A stretch of 36,678 nucleotides of DNA from assembly GCA_029379265.1 (NCBI GenBank), contig JAQYWN010000004.1:1-36678 (forward strand). The letters run 5' to 3'. Source of the DNA: Rhizonema sp. NSF051 (GTDB lineage: Bacteria > Cyanobacteriota > Cyanobacteriia > Cyanobacteriales > Nostocaceae). The translations under genes and the position numbers were made by a program. Positions 1-9,800 of the stretch are shown piece after piece (position 1 is the stretch's first letter; each line of letters begins with the position of its first letter). The notes beneath the pieces are model-generated. The model had not been told where the DNA came from, did no database searches, and saw only the letters and a program-made list of their open reading frames with translations.

Positions 1-1
1 T

Positions 2-2116
2 TTTTGTATTGATAGAGAAGGTATTCTCTCTACAGAATTTCATTATGATTCCAGCTTATTTTCAGTAGAGACTATTGAGCGTCTAGCAGGACAGTTTCAG
101 AAATTATTAAATAGTGTTCTTAGCAACTCGGATTTACCAATCAGTGAGTTGCAGATTTTAAGCGTAGCGGAACATCAATTACTGGTAGAGTGGAATAATA
201 CTCAAGTTAATTATCTACAAGTTAAATGTATTCATCAACTATTTGAGGCTCAGGTGGAGCAGACACCGGATGCCATTGCTGTGGTTTTTGAAGAAGATCA
301 ACTGACATACGGGGAACTGAACGCTAAAGCTAATCAGCTGGCACATTACCTGCAAAAGCTAGGCGTGGAACCGGAGGTGCTCGTAGGAATTTGTGTCGAG
401 CGATCGCTCTCTATGGTCATTGGACTGTTGGGGATTCTCAAAGCAGGTGGCGCTTATGTACCATTAGACCCGAGCTATCCTCAAGAACGTTTAGCTTTCA
501 TGTTAGAAGACTTTCAACCTAGCATGTTGTTAACACAACAGCACCTAGTCAATAGTCTACCAAATCATAGGGCTAAAGTCGTTGGGTTAGACAGCAACTG
601 GGAACAAATAGCCCAAGAAAAGATAGAAAACCTTGCAAGTAACATCACTCCTGATAACCTAGCTTACGTTATTTACACGAGCGGCTCTACAGGGAGACCA
701 AAGGGCGCAATGAATACCCACAAGGGAATCTGCAATCGCTTACTGTGGATGCAAGACACTTACCAATTAACAGCAATAGATAAGGTTTTGCAGAAAACAC
801 CCTTCAGTTTCGATGTATCAATTTGGGAATTTTTCTGGCCGTTGATGACGGGTGCGCGTTTAGTGATTGCTCAACCAGGGGGGCATCAAGATCCTAACTA
901 CTTAGTGAATGCGATCGCACAGCAGCAAATTACAACCTTACATTTTGTCCCTTCAATGCTGCAAGTGTTTTTAGAAGCAGAAAATCTGGAAACTTGTAAA
1001 TGTCTCAAACGGGTGATAGCGAGTGGTGAGGTACTGCCAATCGCACTGCAAAAACGCTTCTTTAATCGTCTTGATGCACAATTGCACAATCTCTATGGCC
1101 CAACTGAAGCCAGTATAGATGTCACTTATTGGGCATGCGTGCCACAAAGCAGTCCTGAAGACAATAGCATCAGCCATCAAAACACAGTTCCTATTGGTCG
1201 CCCGATTGCCAATACCCAGATTTATCTGCTTGATCGGCATCTCAACCCTGTTCTTGTGGGCGTAACGGGTCAAGTGTATATTGGTGGTATAGGCTTGGGT
1301 AGGGGTTATTTAAACAATCCTGAACTAACAGCAGAAAAATTCATCCCTAACCGCTTTAGTGACCAACCAGGAACACATTTGTATAAAACAGGCGACCTAG
1401 CACGCTATTTGCCCAATGGAGAGATAGAGTACATTGGTCGTATTGACTTCCAGGTGAAAGTCCGTGGTTTCCGCATCGAAGTGGGAGAAATTGAGGCACA
1501 CCTGAGTCAACACCCAGCAGTACGAGAAACTGTAGTTATTGTTCGCTCAGATTCAGCCGATTCTCAACGAATAGTTGCCTATATTGTCCCTCAAAAAGAC
1601 CAAACACTAACAATTACTGAACTGCGAGACTTCTTGAAGTCAAAGCTCCCAAACTACATGGTGCCAGCAGCTTTTATGATCCTGGCGGCACTACCACTCA
1701 CACCTAATGGTAAAGTAGACCGCAAAGCCCTAGCTGCACCTGATACAGCACGTCCCAAATTGGATGCGGTTTATCAGCCACCCCAAAGCAAGACAGAAAA
1801 AACTATTGCTAGTATTTGGCTTGAAGTACTTCATATCAAGGACGTAGGAATTCATGATAATTTCTTTGAACTAGGCGGTCATTCATTGCTCTTAGTTCAG
1901 GTTTATAGCAAATTGCATGAAATATTTGAGAGCAATTTATCAGTACTGGATCTATTTAAATATCCAACTATAAGCTCTTTGGCTGGTTACTTAAATCAAG
2001 TCAAAAACAAGAAACCTTCTATTCGTAAAACGGATATTGATACTAAAAAGATTGAAGCTGGCAAAGCTCACCAGAGAAAACGTCAGCAAAAAAATCAAAA
2101 AAATGGAAATATTTAA
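2..2116 (+). CDS. NRPS1, partial at 5' end: end of C-type domain, Ser-specific A domain, PCP
   Basis: Nonribosomal peptide synthetase module. The ORF track starts at a TTG (149), but the same frame is open back to base 2 and encodes the end of a condensation-type domain (EFHYDSSLF, RLAGQFQ), so the true start lies upstream of the window. The A domain has the ATP-binding motif YTSGSTGRPKG, YGPTE, YKTGDL and NGKVDRKAL. The pocket residues read by alignment to GrsA are DVWHISLIDK, nine of ten matching the known Ser code DVWHLSLIDK. The carrier protein has ELGGHSLL with the phosphopantetheine Ser. The protein ends in a long basic Lys/Gln/Arg-rich tail, probably a docking segment to PKS1, whose gene begins 14 bases later. 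The C-domain tail resembles that of NRPS3 more than the canonical C domains here, so it may also be a catalytically dead type; the active site is outside the window. Function as Ser activation: high confidence. Confidence 0.93.
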   Translation, partial: FCIDREGILSTEFHYDSSLFSVETIERLAGQFQKLLNSVLSNSDLPISELQILSVAEHQLLVEWNNTQVNYLQVKCIHQLFEAQVEQTPDAIAVVFEEDQLTYGELNAKANQLAHYLQKLGVEPEVLVGICVERSLSMVIGLLGILKAGGAYVPLDPSYPQERLAFMLEDFQPSMLLTQQHLVNSLPNHRAKVVGLDSNWEQIAQEKIENLASNITPDNLAYVIYTSGSTGRPKGAMNTHKGICNRLLWMQDTYQLTAIDKVLQKTPFSFDVSIWEFFWPLMTGARLVIAQPGGHQDPNYLVNAIAQQQITTLHFVPSMLQVFLEAENLETCKCLKRVIASGEVLPIALQKRFFNRLDAQLHNLYGPTEASIDVTYWACVPQSSPEDNSISHQNTVPIGRPIANTQIYLLDRHLNPVLVGVTGQVYIGGIGLGRGYLNNPELTAEKFIPNRFSDQPGTHLYKTGDLARYLPNGEIEYIGRIDFQVKVRGFRIEVGEIEAHLSQHPAVRETVVIVRSDSADSQRIVAYIVPQKDQTLTITELRDFLKSKLPNYMVPAAFMILAALPLTPNGKVDRKALAAPDTARPKLDAVYQPPQSKTEKTIASIWLEVLHIKDVGIHDNFFELGGHSLLLVQVYSKLHEIFESNLSVLDLFKYPTISSLAGYLNQVKNKKPSIRKTDIDTKKIEAGKAHQRKRQQKNQKNGNI

Positions 2117-2130
2117 GGCGTTGTCGAATC

Positions 2131-5100
2131 ATGAATTCAGTTATATCTACTAATGGTTCAGAAATAGCTATTATAGGCTTGACAGGACGTTTTCCGGGAG
2201 CCAAAAATATTGATGAATTTTGGAAGAATCTTCAGAACGGAAGAGAATCAGTTTCTTTTTTTACTGATGAAGAACTGTTGTTATCAGGAGTAAGTTCATC
2301 TTTACTAAGTGATCCTAAATATGTAAAGGCACAAGCAATATTAGAAGATGTAGATTTTTTTGACGCTTCATTTTTTGGCTTTAATCCTAGAGAAGCAGAA
2401 ATTACCGATCCGCAACACCGACTTTTCTTGGAGTGTGCTTGGGAAGCCCTGGAAAGTGCTGGGTACGACTCAGAAGCCTGCAAAGGTACTATTGGTGTAT
2501 ATGCTGGCTCTAGCTTGAGCCGCTACTTACTTAGTATTTACCTCAATCAAAATATCATAAACTCTATCGACACTCAGCAACTTCTAATTGCAGGTGACAA
2601 AGATTACTTAACTACACGCATTTCTTATAAACTCAACCTAGAGGGACCTAGTTATACCGTTCAAACAGCCTGCTCAACTTCATTGGTTGCTATCCACGTG
2701 GCTTGTCAAAGTTTGCTGAATGTTGAATGTGATATCGCTTTGGCTGGTGGGGTTTCCATCATCAGTGCGTCAAGAAAAGCCGGATACTTTTACACACAGG
2801 GGGGAATATTTTCTCCCGATGGACACTGCCGCGCCTTTGATGCTAAAGCACAAGGAACTGTTGGCGGTGAGGGTGTGGGCATTGTAGTCTTAAAGCGATT
2901 AGAGGAGGCTCTTGCTGATGGTGATTGTATTCATGCTGTGATCAAAGGTTCAGCCATCAATAATGATGGTTCATTCAAGCTTAGCTACACAGCACCCCGT
3001 ATCGATACCCAAGCTCATGTGATTAGAACGGCGCAAGTCATCGCTGAAGTAGAACCAGAGACAATTACTTATATTGAGGCTCACGGCACAGGAACACCCC
3101 TAGGAGATCCCATTGAAATCGCCGCGCTGACACAAGCTTTTGGTGATCATACTCAGAAGAAGGGATTCTGTGCAATTGGTTCAGTCAAAACCAATATCGG
3201 ACATTTGGATGTTGCGGCTGGTGTAACTGGATTGATCAAAACCACGTTAGCACTTAAGCACAAACAAATACCACCCAGCTTGCATTTTCAAGAACCATCA
3301 CCTCAGATTGATTTTGTTAACAGTCCTTTTTACGTTAATAACTCTCTTTCTGATTGGAAGGCAAACATAAACGGTACTCCGCGTCGCGCTGGAGTTAATT
3401 CCTTTGGGATAGGAGGAACAAATGCCCATGTGATTCTGGAAGAAGCTCCAGTTGTAGAGCCATCAGGTTCTTCGCGCCCTTGGCAGTTGTTGCTGTTCTC
3501 GGCTAAGACTAGTACAGCGATTGAAACTGTGACAACCAATATAGCCGCTCACTTTCAGCAGCAGACTTCTTTGAATTTGGCTGATGTCGCTTACACTCTA
3601 CAGGTAGGTCGTCGAGCTTTTAATCATCGTCGCATAGTGGTGTGTCAAGATTTTAATGATGCTGTGAAAGTATTGAGCAGCCAAGATCCACAACGAGTAT
3701 TCACCCACTATCAAGAACCTTGCGATCGCTCTGTGGTGTTTATGTTTTCTGGACAAGGGGCGCAGTACGTAAATATGGGCAGGGAACTTTACCAGAGTGA
3801 ACCCATCTTTAGGGAGCAAGTTGATGAGTGTTCGTATTTTCTAAAACCTCTTATTGGGCTAGATTTGCGTACTGTGCTTTATCCCGATGAACAACAGGCT
3901 CAAGATGCAGCACAGCAGTTACTACAAACTGCTTTTACTCAACCAGCACTGTTTGTGATCGAGTATGCTCTAGCTCAGTTGTGGATGGCTTGGGGTGTGC
4001 AACCTGAGGCAATGATTGGTCACAGTATTGGGGAATACGTAGCTGCCACAGTCGCTGGAGTTTTCTCACTTGAAGAAGCTCTTGCACTAGTGGCGAATAG
4101 AGGAAAACTGATGCAGCAGTGCAAAAGTGGAGGAATGCTCTCGGTTCAACTTCCCCAACAGTCGGTGCAACCTCTGCTGGGAAAAGAACTGTCAATAGCA
4201 GCAAGCAATGCACCTTGTTACTGTGTGGTGTCGGGTACAACCCAAGCGATAGAGCAATTACAACAGCAGTTACAAGAAAAAGGTGTAGGCTGTCGGCGAT
4301 TGCATACGAACCATGCCTTTCATTCTCAAATGATGGAACCAATCATTGAGCCATTCACCCAGTTATTACAAAACATCACACTTAATCAAGCGAAAATTCC
4401 TTTTATCTCCAATGTTAGTGGAACTTGGATTACTCCAATCCAAGCAACAGACCCTGATTACTGGGCTCGCCATTTACGGCAACCAGTGCGTTTTAATGAA
4501 GGGATCGCTGAGTTACTTACAACACATGAGTGCATCTTCCTAGAAGTGGGACCAGGGCGGACGTTAAGCACTTTTGTAAAACAGCACCGGACAGAAGAAT
4601 TGGCGGCGCTGACATCGCTACGCCATCCACAGGAGCAACAGTCAGATGTAGCATTTTTGCTCAACACTTTGGGTCGGCTGTGGCTTTTCGGTATTAAAAT
4701 TGATTGGTCAGGTTTTTACACCCATGAAGGGCGTCATCGTCTTCCTTTACCAACGTATCCATTTGAGCGTCAGCGTTATTGGATTGAAGCAAACCCTGAA
4801 ATTACCTTAGCTACGGTAAGGCAAGAAGCGTTAGACAAAAAGCCAAATATTGCCGACTGGTTTTACGTGCCTGTTTGGAAACAATCTGTGCCGCTTGGGC
4901 TTTTACAACAAGAAGTGGCACAACAAAAGTTATGCTGGTTGGTCTTTGTCGATGCCTATGGAGTCGGAGCCGAAATAAGCAAACGACTTGAACAGCAGAA
5001 TCAGGATGTCATTACAGTAATGGTAGCAGAGCAATTTACCAAACTTGATGACCGTACATATGCCATTAATCCTCGACAACGGGATGACTATGATGCATTA

Positions 5101-6888
5101 CTCAAAGCACTTCAAAAGCAGGATTTGACCCCACAAGCGATCGCCCACTTTTGGAGTATTACGCCCAATGATACGTTGCCCTGCAACAGCTTAAGCAAAC
5201 AAACACAATCACCACATCAGTTTTTTGAAGATTGTCAGCATCTCGGCTTTTGGAGTCTGCTGTTCCTAACACAGGCACTGGGAAAACAGGATATTACCAA
5301 TTCTCTTAAGTTAATAATCGTAACCAGCAATGTACATGATGTAACTGGTGACGAGAAATTATATCCTGAGAAGGCAACGGTGTTAGGACCATGCAAGGTG
5401 ATTCCAAAGGAATATCCGAACATCAACTGCTGTAGTATTGATGTAGTAATTCCTGATTCCGAAACCCCAGCAGTACAACCACTGATAGAAAATCTTCTAA
5501 CAGAATTTATCGCAAAGCAAACTGAAGACATAGTTGCCTATCGTGGGCATCATCGCTGGGTTCAGAAGTATGAAGCTGTCCGCTTGGATGAGCGCATCGC
5601 AGGCAAAACTAAGTTAAAGGAAGAAGGAGTTTACTTAATTACCGGCGGACTTGGGGGCATTGGTTTGGTATTGGCAGAATATCTAGCAAAGACAGTACAG
5701 GCTAAGTTGATCCTGATTGGACGAAGGGGACTACCCGAGCGCTCACAATGGTCTCAATGGCTTACTAGCCATGATAGCCAAGATGCTGTAAGTCGCAAGA
5801 TCCAGAAAGTGCTAGTGCTTGAGGAATTAGGTGCACAGGTTCAGATCAATAGTGCTGATGTCACTAATCCCGAACAAATGCAGGTAGTAATTGCTCAAAC
5901 ATTAAAACAATTTGGTCAGATTAATGGTGTCATCCACGCTGCCGGTATTGCCGGTGGCGGCGTAGTTCAACTCAAGACATCGCATATAGCAGCTAACGTA
6001 CTAGCACCAAAAGTGAAAGGAACATTAGTACTGGAGGAGGTTTTAAAGAATATCAATCTAGATTTCTTTGTGCTTTGTTCATCCATGAGTTCCATCCTGG
6101 GTGGATTTGGACAGGTAGATTATTGTGCGGCAAATGCCTTTCTAGATGCTTATGCACACCGTCAGGCTTCTACAGTTGATCAATTCACAGTATCAATTAA
6201 CTGGGATACTTGGCAAACAGTAGGAATGGCAGTGGAGACTGTAGTGCCAGATGCTCTCAAACAGAAGCGCGAAGAAAGTCTTGAAAAAGGAATACTGCCT
6301 CAAGAGGGTGCCGATGCCTTTAATCGCATTCTAGGGAGTGGGCTGCCTCATGTTGTTGTGTCAACACAAGATTTCCAAACAGTAATTGAGCAGAATCATT
6401 CTTTCGATTCCTTGGAAGAGGGATTCGCGCTTTTGGAAGAGAAATTAGCAGGGGTGACAAATCACTCCAAGCCAACCCATCCCCGCCCCAACTTAGGGAA
6501 TGATTACATCGCTCCCCGTAACGAGGTTGAACAAACCGTTGCTGAAATCTGGCAACAACTTCTCGGGATTGAGCAGATAGGCATCTATGATAACTTTTTT
6601 GACTTGGGAGGTCACTCTCTGCTAGCGACTCAAATTATTTCTAGGTTGCGTAAAGAATTTCATGTGGATGTGCCCCTGCATAGCTTGTTTGAGACACCCA
6701 CTATCTTTGACCAAGTCTCGGCAGTTAAACAGATACAAGGCTTGGGAGAAAACAATAGTATAAATACAATTCAAAGAATTGATCGGGGAAATGCTCAACA
6801 GATGTTGGGAAAACTCGATCAAATTTCCGATCAAGAAGTTGACTCATTGCTCAACGAGATGTTAGCTCAAAAGGAGGTTGCTCAATGA
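2131..6888 (+). CDS. PKS1: modular type I polyketide synthase KS-AT-KR-ACP
   Basis: Extends the seryl unit from NRPS1 by one malonate and reduces the beta-ketone, predicting a 4-amino-3,5-dihydroxypentanoyl (statine-like) unit. KS: Cys181 in TACSTS, His318 in EAHGTGT, His358 in NIGHLD, so all three catalytic residues are present. AT: Ser632 in GHSIGE and HAFH at 728-731, the signature of malonyl-CoA selection. KR: a structural subdomain starting near WFYVPVWK, then NADPH motif GGLGGIG near 1172-1178, and Ser1318, Tyr1331, Asn1335 as catalytic residues. I see no LDD motif, so I do not assign hydroxyl stereochemistry. ACP: LGGHS with Ser1496. No dehydratase, enoylreductase or methyltransferase is visible. 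The C-terminus (SDQEVDSLLNEML) looks like a docking helix. The stop overlaps the NRPS2 start by four bases (ATGA). It is a close paralogue of PKS2. Confidence 0.95.
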   Translation: MNSVISTNGSEIAIIGLTGRFPGAKNIDEFWKNLQNGRESVSFFTDEELLLSGVSSSLLSDPKYVKAQAILEDVDFFDASFFGFNPREAEITDPQHRLFLECAWEALESAGYDSEACKGTIGVYAGSSLSRYLLSIYLNQNIINSIDTQQLLIAGDKDYLTTRISYKLNLEGPSYTVQTACSTSLVAIHVACQSLLNVECDIALAGGVSIISASRKAGYFYTQGGIFSPDGHCRAFDAKAQGTVGGEGVGIVVLKRLEEALADGDCIHAVIKGSAINNDGSFKLSYTAPRIDTQAHVIRTAQVIAEVEPETITYIEAHGTGTPLGDPIEIAALTQAFGDHTQKKGFCAIGSVKTNIGHLDVAAGVTGLIKTTLALKHKQIPPSLHFQEPSPQIDFVNSPFYVNNSLSDWKANINGTPRRAGVNSFGIGGTNAHVILEEAPVVEPSGSSRPWQLLLFSAKTSTAIETVTTNIAAHFQQQTSLNLADVAYTLQVGRRAFNHRRIVVCQDFNDAVKVLSSQDPQRVFTHYQEPCDRSVVFMFSGQGAQYVNMGRELYQSEPIFREQVDECSYFLKPLIGLDLRTVLYPDEQQAQDAAQQLLQTAFTQPALFVIEYALAQLWMAWGVQPEAMIGHSIGEYVAATVAGVFSLEEALALVANRGKLMQQCKSGGMLSVQLPQQSVQPLLGKELSIAASNAPCYCVVSGTTQAIEQLQQQLQEKGVGCRRLHTNHAFHSQMMEPIIEPFTQLLQNITLNQAKIPFISNVSGTWITPIQATDPDYWARHLRQPVRFNEGIAELLTTHECIFLEVGPGRTLSTFVKQHRTEELAALTSLRHPQEQQSDVAFLLNTLGRLWLFGIKIDWSGFYTHEGRHRLPLPTYPFERQRYWIEANPEITLATVRQEALDKKPNIADWFYVPVWKQSVPLGLLQQEVAQQKLCWLVFVDAYGVGAEISKRLEQQNQDVITVMVAEQFTKLDDRTYAINPRQRDDYDALLKALQKQDLTPQAIAHFWSITPNDTLPCNSLSKQTQSPHQFFEDCQHLGFWSLLFLTQALGKQDITNSLKLIIVTSNVHDVTGDEKLYPEKATVLGPCKVIPKEYPNINCCSIDVVIPDSETPAVQPLIENLLTEFIAKQTEDIVAYRGHHRWVQKYEAVRLDERIAGKTKLKEEGVYLITGGLGGIGLVLAEYLAKTVQAKLILIGRRGLPERSQWSQWLTSHDSQDAVSRKIQKVLVLEELGAQVQINSADVTNPEQMQVVIAQTLKQFGQINGVIHAAGIAGGGVVQLKTSHIAANVLAPKVKGTLVLEEVLKNINLDFFVLCSSMSSILGGFGQVDYCAANAFLDAYAHRQASTVDQFTVSINWDTWQTVGMAVETVVPDALKQKREESLEKGILPQEGADAFNRILGSGLPHVVVSTQDFQTVIEQNHSFDSLEEGFALLEEKLAGVTNHSKPTHPRPNLGNDYIAPRNEVEQTVAEIWQQLLGIEQIGIYDNFFDLGGHSLLATQIISRLRKEFHVDVPLHSLFETPTIFDQVSAVKQIQGLGENNSINTIQRIDRGNAQQMLGKLDQISDQEVDSLLNEMLAQKEVAQ
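6871..6877 (+). promoter_or_regulatory. Strong ribosome binding site for NRPS2
   Basis: AAGGAGG lies seven bases before the ATG at 6885, inside the last codons of PKS1. Together with the ATGA stop-start overlap it fixes the NRPS2 start and indicates translational coupling. Confidence 0.75.
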
Positions 6889-9800
6889 CCAATACTCCCG
6901 AAAATATCGCTGAGCTTTCACCGGAAAAAAAGCGTGAACTTCTTGCACAGCTACTTCAAAAAAAGGTTAGCCAGCCTCACCTTTTTCCAATGTCCTTTGC
7001 CCAACAGCGGTTATGGTTTGTAGACCAACTGCAGCCCGGTAACTTTGCCAATCACATACGCGCGGCTCTACGTCTTACAGGTTTGCTCAATACAGATGCA
7101 CTCTTGCAAACCCTTAATGAAATTGTGCGGCGTCATGAGGTTTTACGAACTACTTTCGCAACAGTGGAGGGACAACTTGTCCAGCTCATTACTCCCACCT
7201 TAAGTTTGACCTTACCTATCATCAATCTCCAAGAGTTACCAGAGGTCGAGCTAGAAGCTGAAGTCCGTAAGTTAGTTACGCAAGAAACACAACAACCCTT
7301 CAATTTGAACCAAGCTCCATTAGTGCGAGTTACTTTGCTGCGCCTAAATGAGATAGAACATAATATGATACTTACAATGCATCATATTATCTCAGATAAT
7401 TGGTCAATGGGGGTACTCATTCAAGAAGTCGCAGCACTTTACGAAGCCTTTTCTAAGGGTCAGCCATCTCCACTTCTAGAACTACCCATTCAATACGCAG
7501 ACTTTGCCGTTTGGCAACGACAATCTTTACAAGGAGAGGTCATAGAATCTCAGCTTTGTTACTGGCGTCGTCAGTTGGATGGTACACCAAGATTGCTTGA
7601 ATTACCCACTGATCATCCTCGACCTACCATTCAAAGTTTCCGGGGTGCTACCCATTCTTTCCAGCTATCTCAACAGCTATCTGTTGCTATTAAAAGCCTG
7701 AGCCAGCAGCAAGGATGTACGTTGTTTATGGTTCTGCTAACTGTCTTCAAAATCCTGCTATTGCGTTATACGGGGAATGATGATATTGTAGTCGGTTCAC
7801 CTATTGCTAATCGCAATCGCATCGAAATAGAACAGCTAATTGGTTTTTTTGTTAATACCTTAGTGCTGCGGACTAATCTATCTGGTAACCCCTCTTTTCG
7901 GGAGTTACTTAAAAGAGTGCAGGATTGTACTTTAGGAGCCTATGCTCATCAGGATTTCCCCTTTGATCAGCTGGTAGAGAAACTGCAGCCTCACCGAGAC
8001 TTAAGTTACACACCACTATTTCAAGTGATGTTTGTGTTTCAAAATGCACCGATGTCTCAGTTAGAGTTCCCAGGTTTGACTTTAAGTCCTCTAGCAATCA
8101 ACAGTGGTACTGCAAAGTTTGATTTGACCTTGGATATGATAGAAATAGGAGAAGAACTAGCTGGTACTCTAGAATACAATACCGATTTATTCGAGTCAAG
8201 CACGATCAGCCGGATGGCTAATCATTTCCAGATCTTGCTGGAGAGTATTGTTGCTAACTCCGAGCAGCGACTTTGGGACTTGCCGTTGCTTAGTGTACAA
8301 GAAAGTTATCAGTTATTGATAGAGTGGAATGATACTCTAGTTAAATATCAACAGCAGCAATGTATCCATCAGTTGTTTGAAGCTCAAGTTGAGCAAACAC
8401 CGGATGCTGTAGCTGTAGTTTTTGTAGACGAGCGCAGCGAGGCTTCTCGCAGAGTAGACCAACAGTTGAGCTACTGTGAACTAAATGTAAGAGCGAATCA
8501 ACTGGCGCACCACCTGCACTCTCTGGGGGTGAAACCAGAAGTGCCAGTGGGAATTTGTGTGGAGCGAAGCTCCTTCGGAACCGCTGCGCTAGCGCTCCAC
8601 ATGGTGATTGGACTTTTGGGCATCCTGAAAGCGGGTGGAGCTTATGTACCCCTTGATCCAGCATATCCCCCAGAAAGATTAGCCTTCATATTACAAGACG
8701 CTCAGGTACCAGTGTTGTTGACTCAACAGCACCTTATGGAGAATTTGCCAGAATCTCAAACAAGAATTATTTGCCTAGACACAGATTGGGGAAGTATTGC
8801 TAAAGAAAGCCAACACAATTTCATGAGTGAGTGTACAACTGATAATTTAGCTTATATCATCTACACCTCTGGCTCAACAGGTCAACCCAAGGGTGTGTTG
8901 GTAAATCACGCTAATGTTGTCCGTCTGTTAGCAGCAACAGAATCCTGGTATAACTTTAACAAACAGGATGTCTTTTCGCTGTTCCACTCAATTGCTTTTG
9001 ATTTCTCAGTTTGGGAACTTTGGGGGGCTTTACTATATGGTGGGCGGCTAATTATAATACCATACTGGCTGAGTCGTTCACCACAAGAGTTCTACAAATT
9101 TTTGTCACAGCAGCAAGTGACAGTACTCAACCAGACGCCCTCTGCTTTTCGACAACTCATACAAGTAGAGGAATTGTTAGGAGGTGCCCAACAGTTGAAC
9201 CTGCGACTGGTGATTTTTGGTGGGGAAGCGTTGGAACTTCAGAGCTTGAAACCATGGTTCGAGCGCCACGGTGATCGGTATCCCCAATTAGTCAATATGT
9301 ACGGTATCACAGAAACAACTGTGCATGTTACCTACAAACCACTGACAGTGGCAGATTTAAACCTTAGTTTAGGAAGTGTTATTGGTCGTCCAATTCCTGA
9401 CTTGCAAGTCTACGTGTTAGATCAACATCAGCAGCCAGTACCTATTGGAGTTCCAGGTGAGATGTACATTGGTGGCGCAGGTTTAGCTCGAGGATATCTT
9501 AACCGTCCCGATCTAACTTGCCATTCGTTTATTCCCAACCCTTTTAGCTCCGAACCGAGTGCACGCCTTTATCGATCTGGTGACTTAGGGCGTTACTTGC
9601 CTAACGGAGACATCGAATACTTAGGACGTATTGACTACCAGGTGAAGATTCGCGGCTTCCGCATTGAACTTGGAGAAATTGAGACAGTGCTAGCTCAACA
9701 CCCAGCGATACGAGAGACTGTAGTGCTAGCGCGGGAGACTCAACCTGGTGACAAGCAGTTGGTAGCTTATGTTGTCAAGAGCAAAGAGCGGACACTTACA

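Noticed and set aside
149-151. TTG at 149 as the start of NRPS1
   Set aside because: The frame is open and reads as C-domain sequence back to the window edge, so this is an internal codon.
3935-4342. 135-residue - strand ORF within PKS1
   Set aside because: It lies wholly inside the AT-coding region on the other strand and its translation has no protein features; a shadow ORF.
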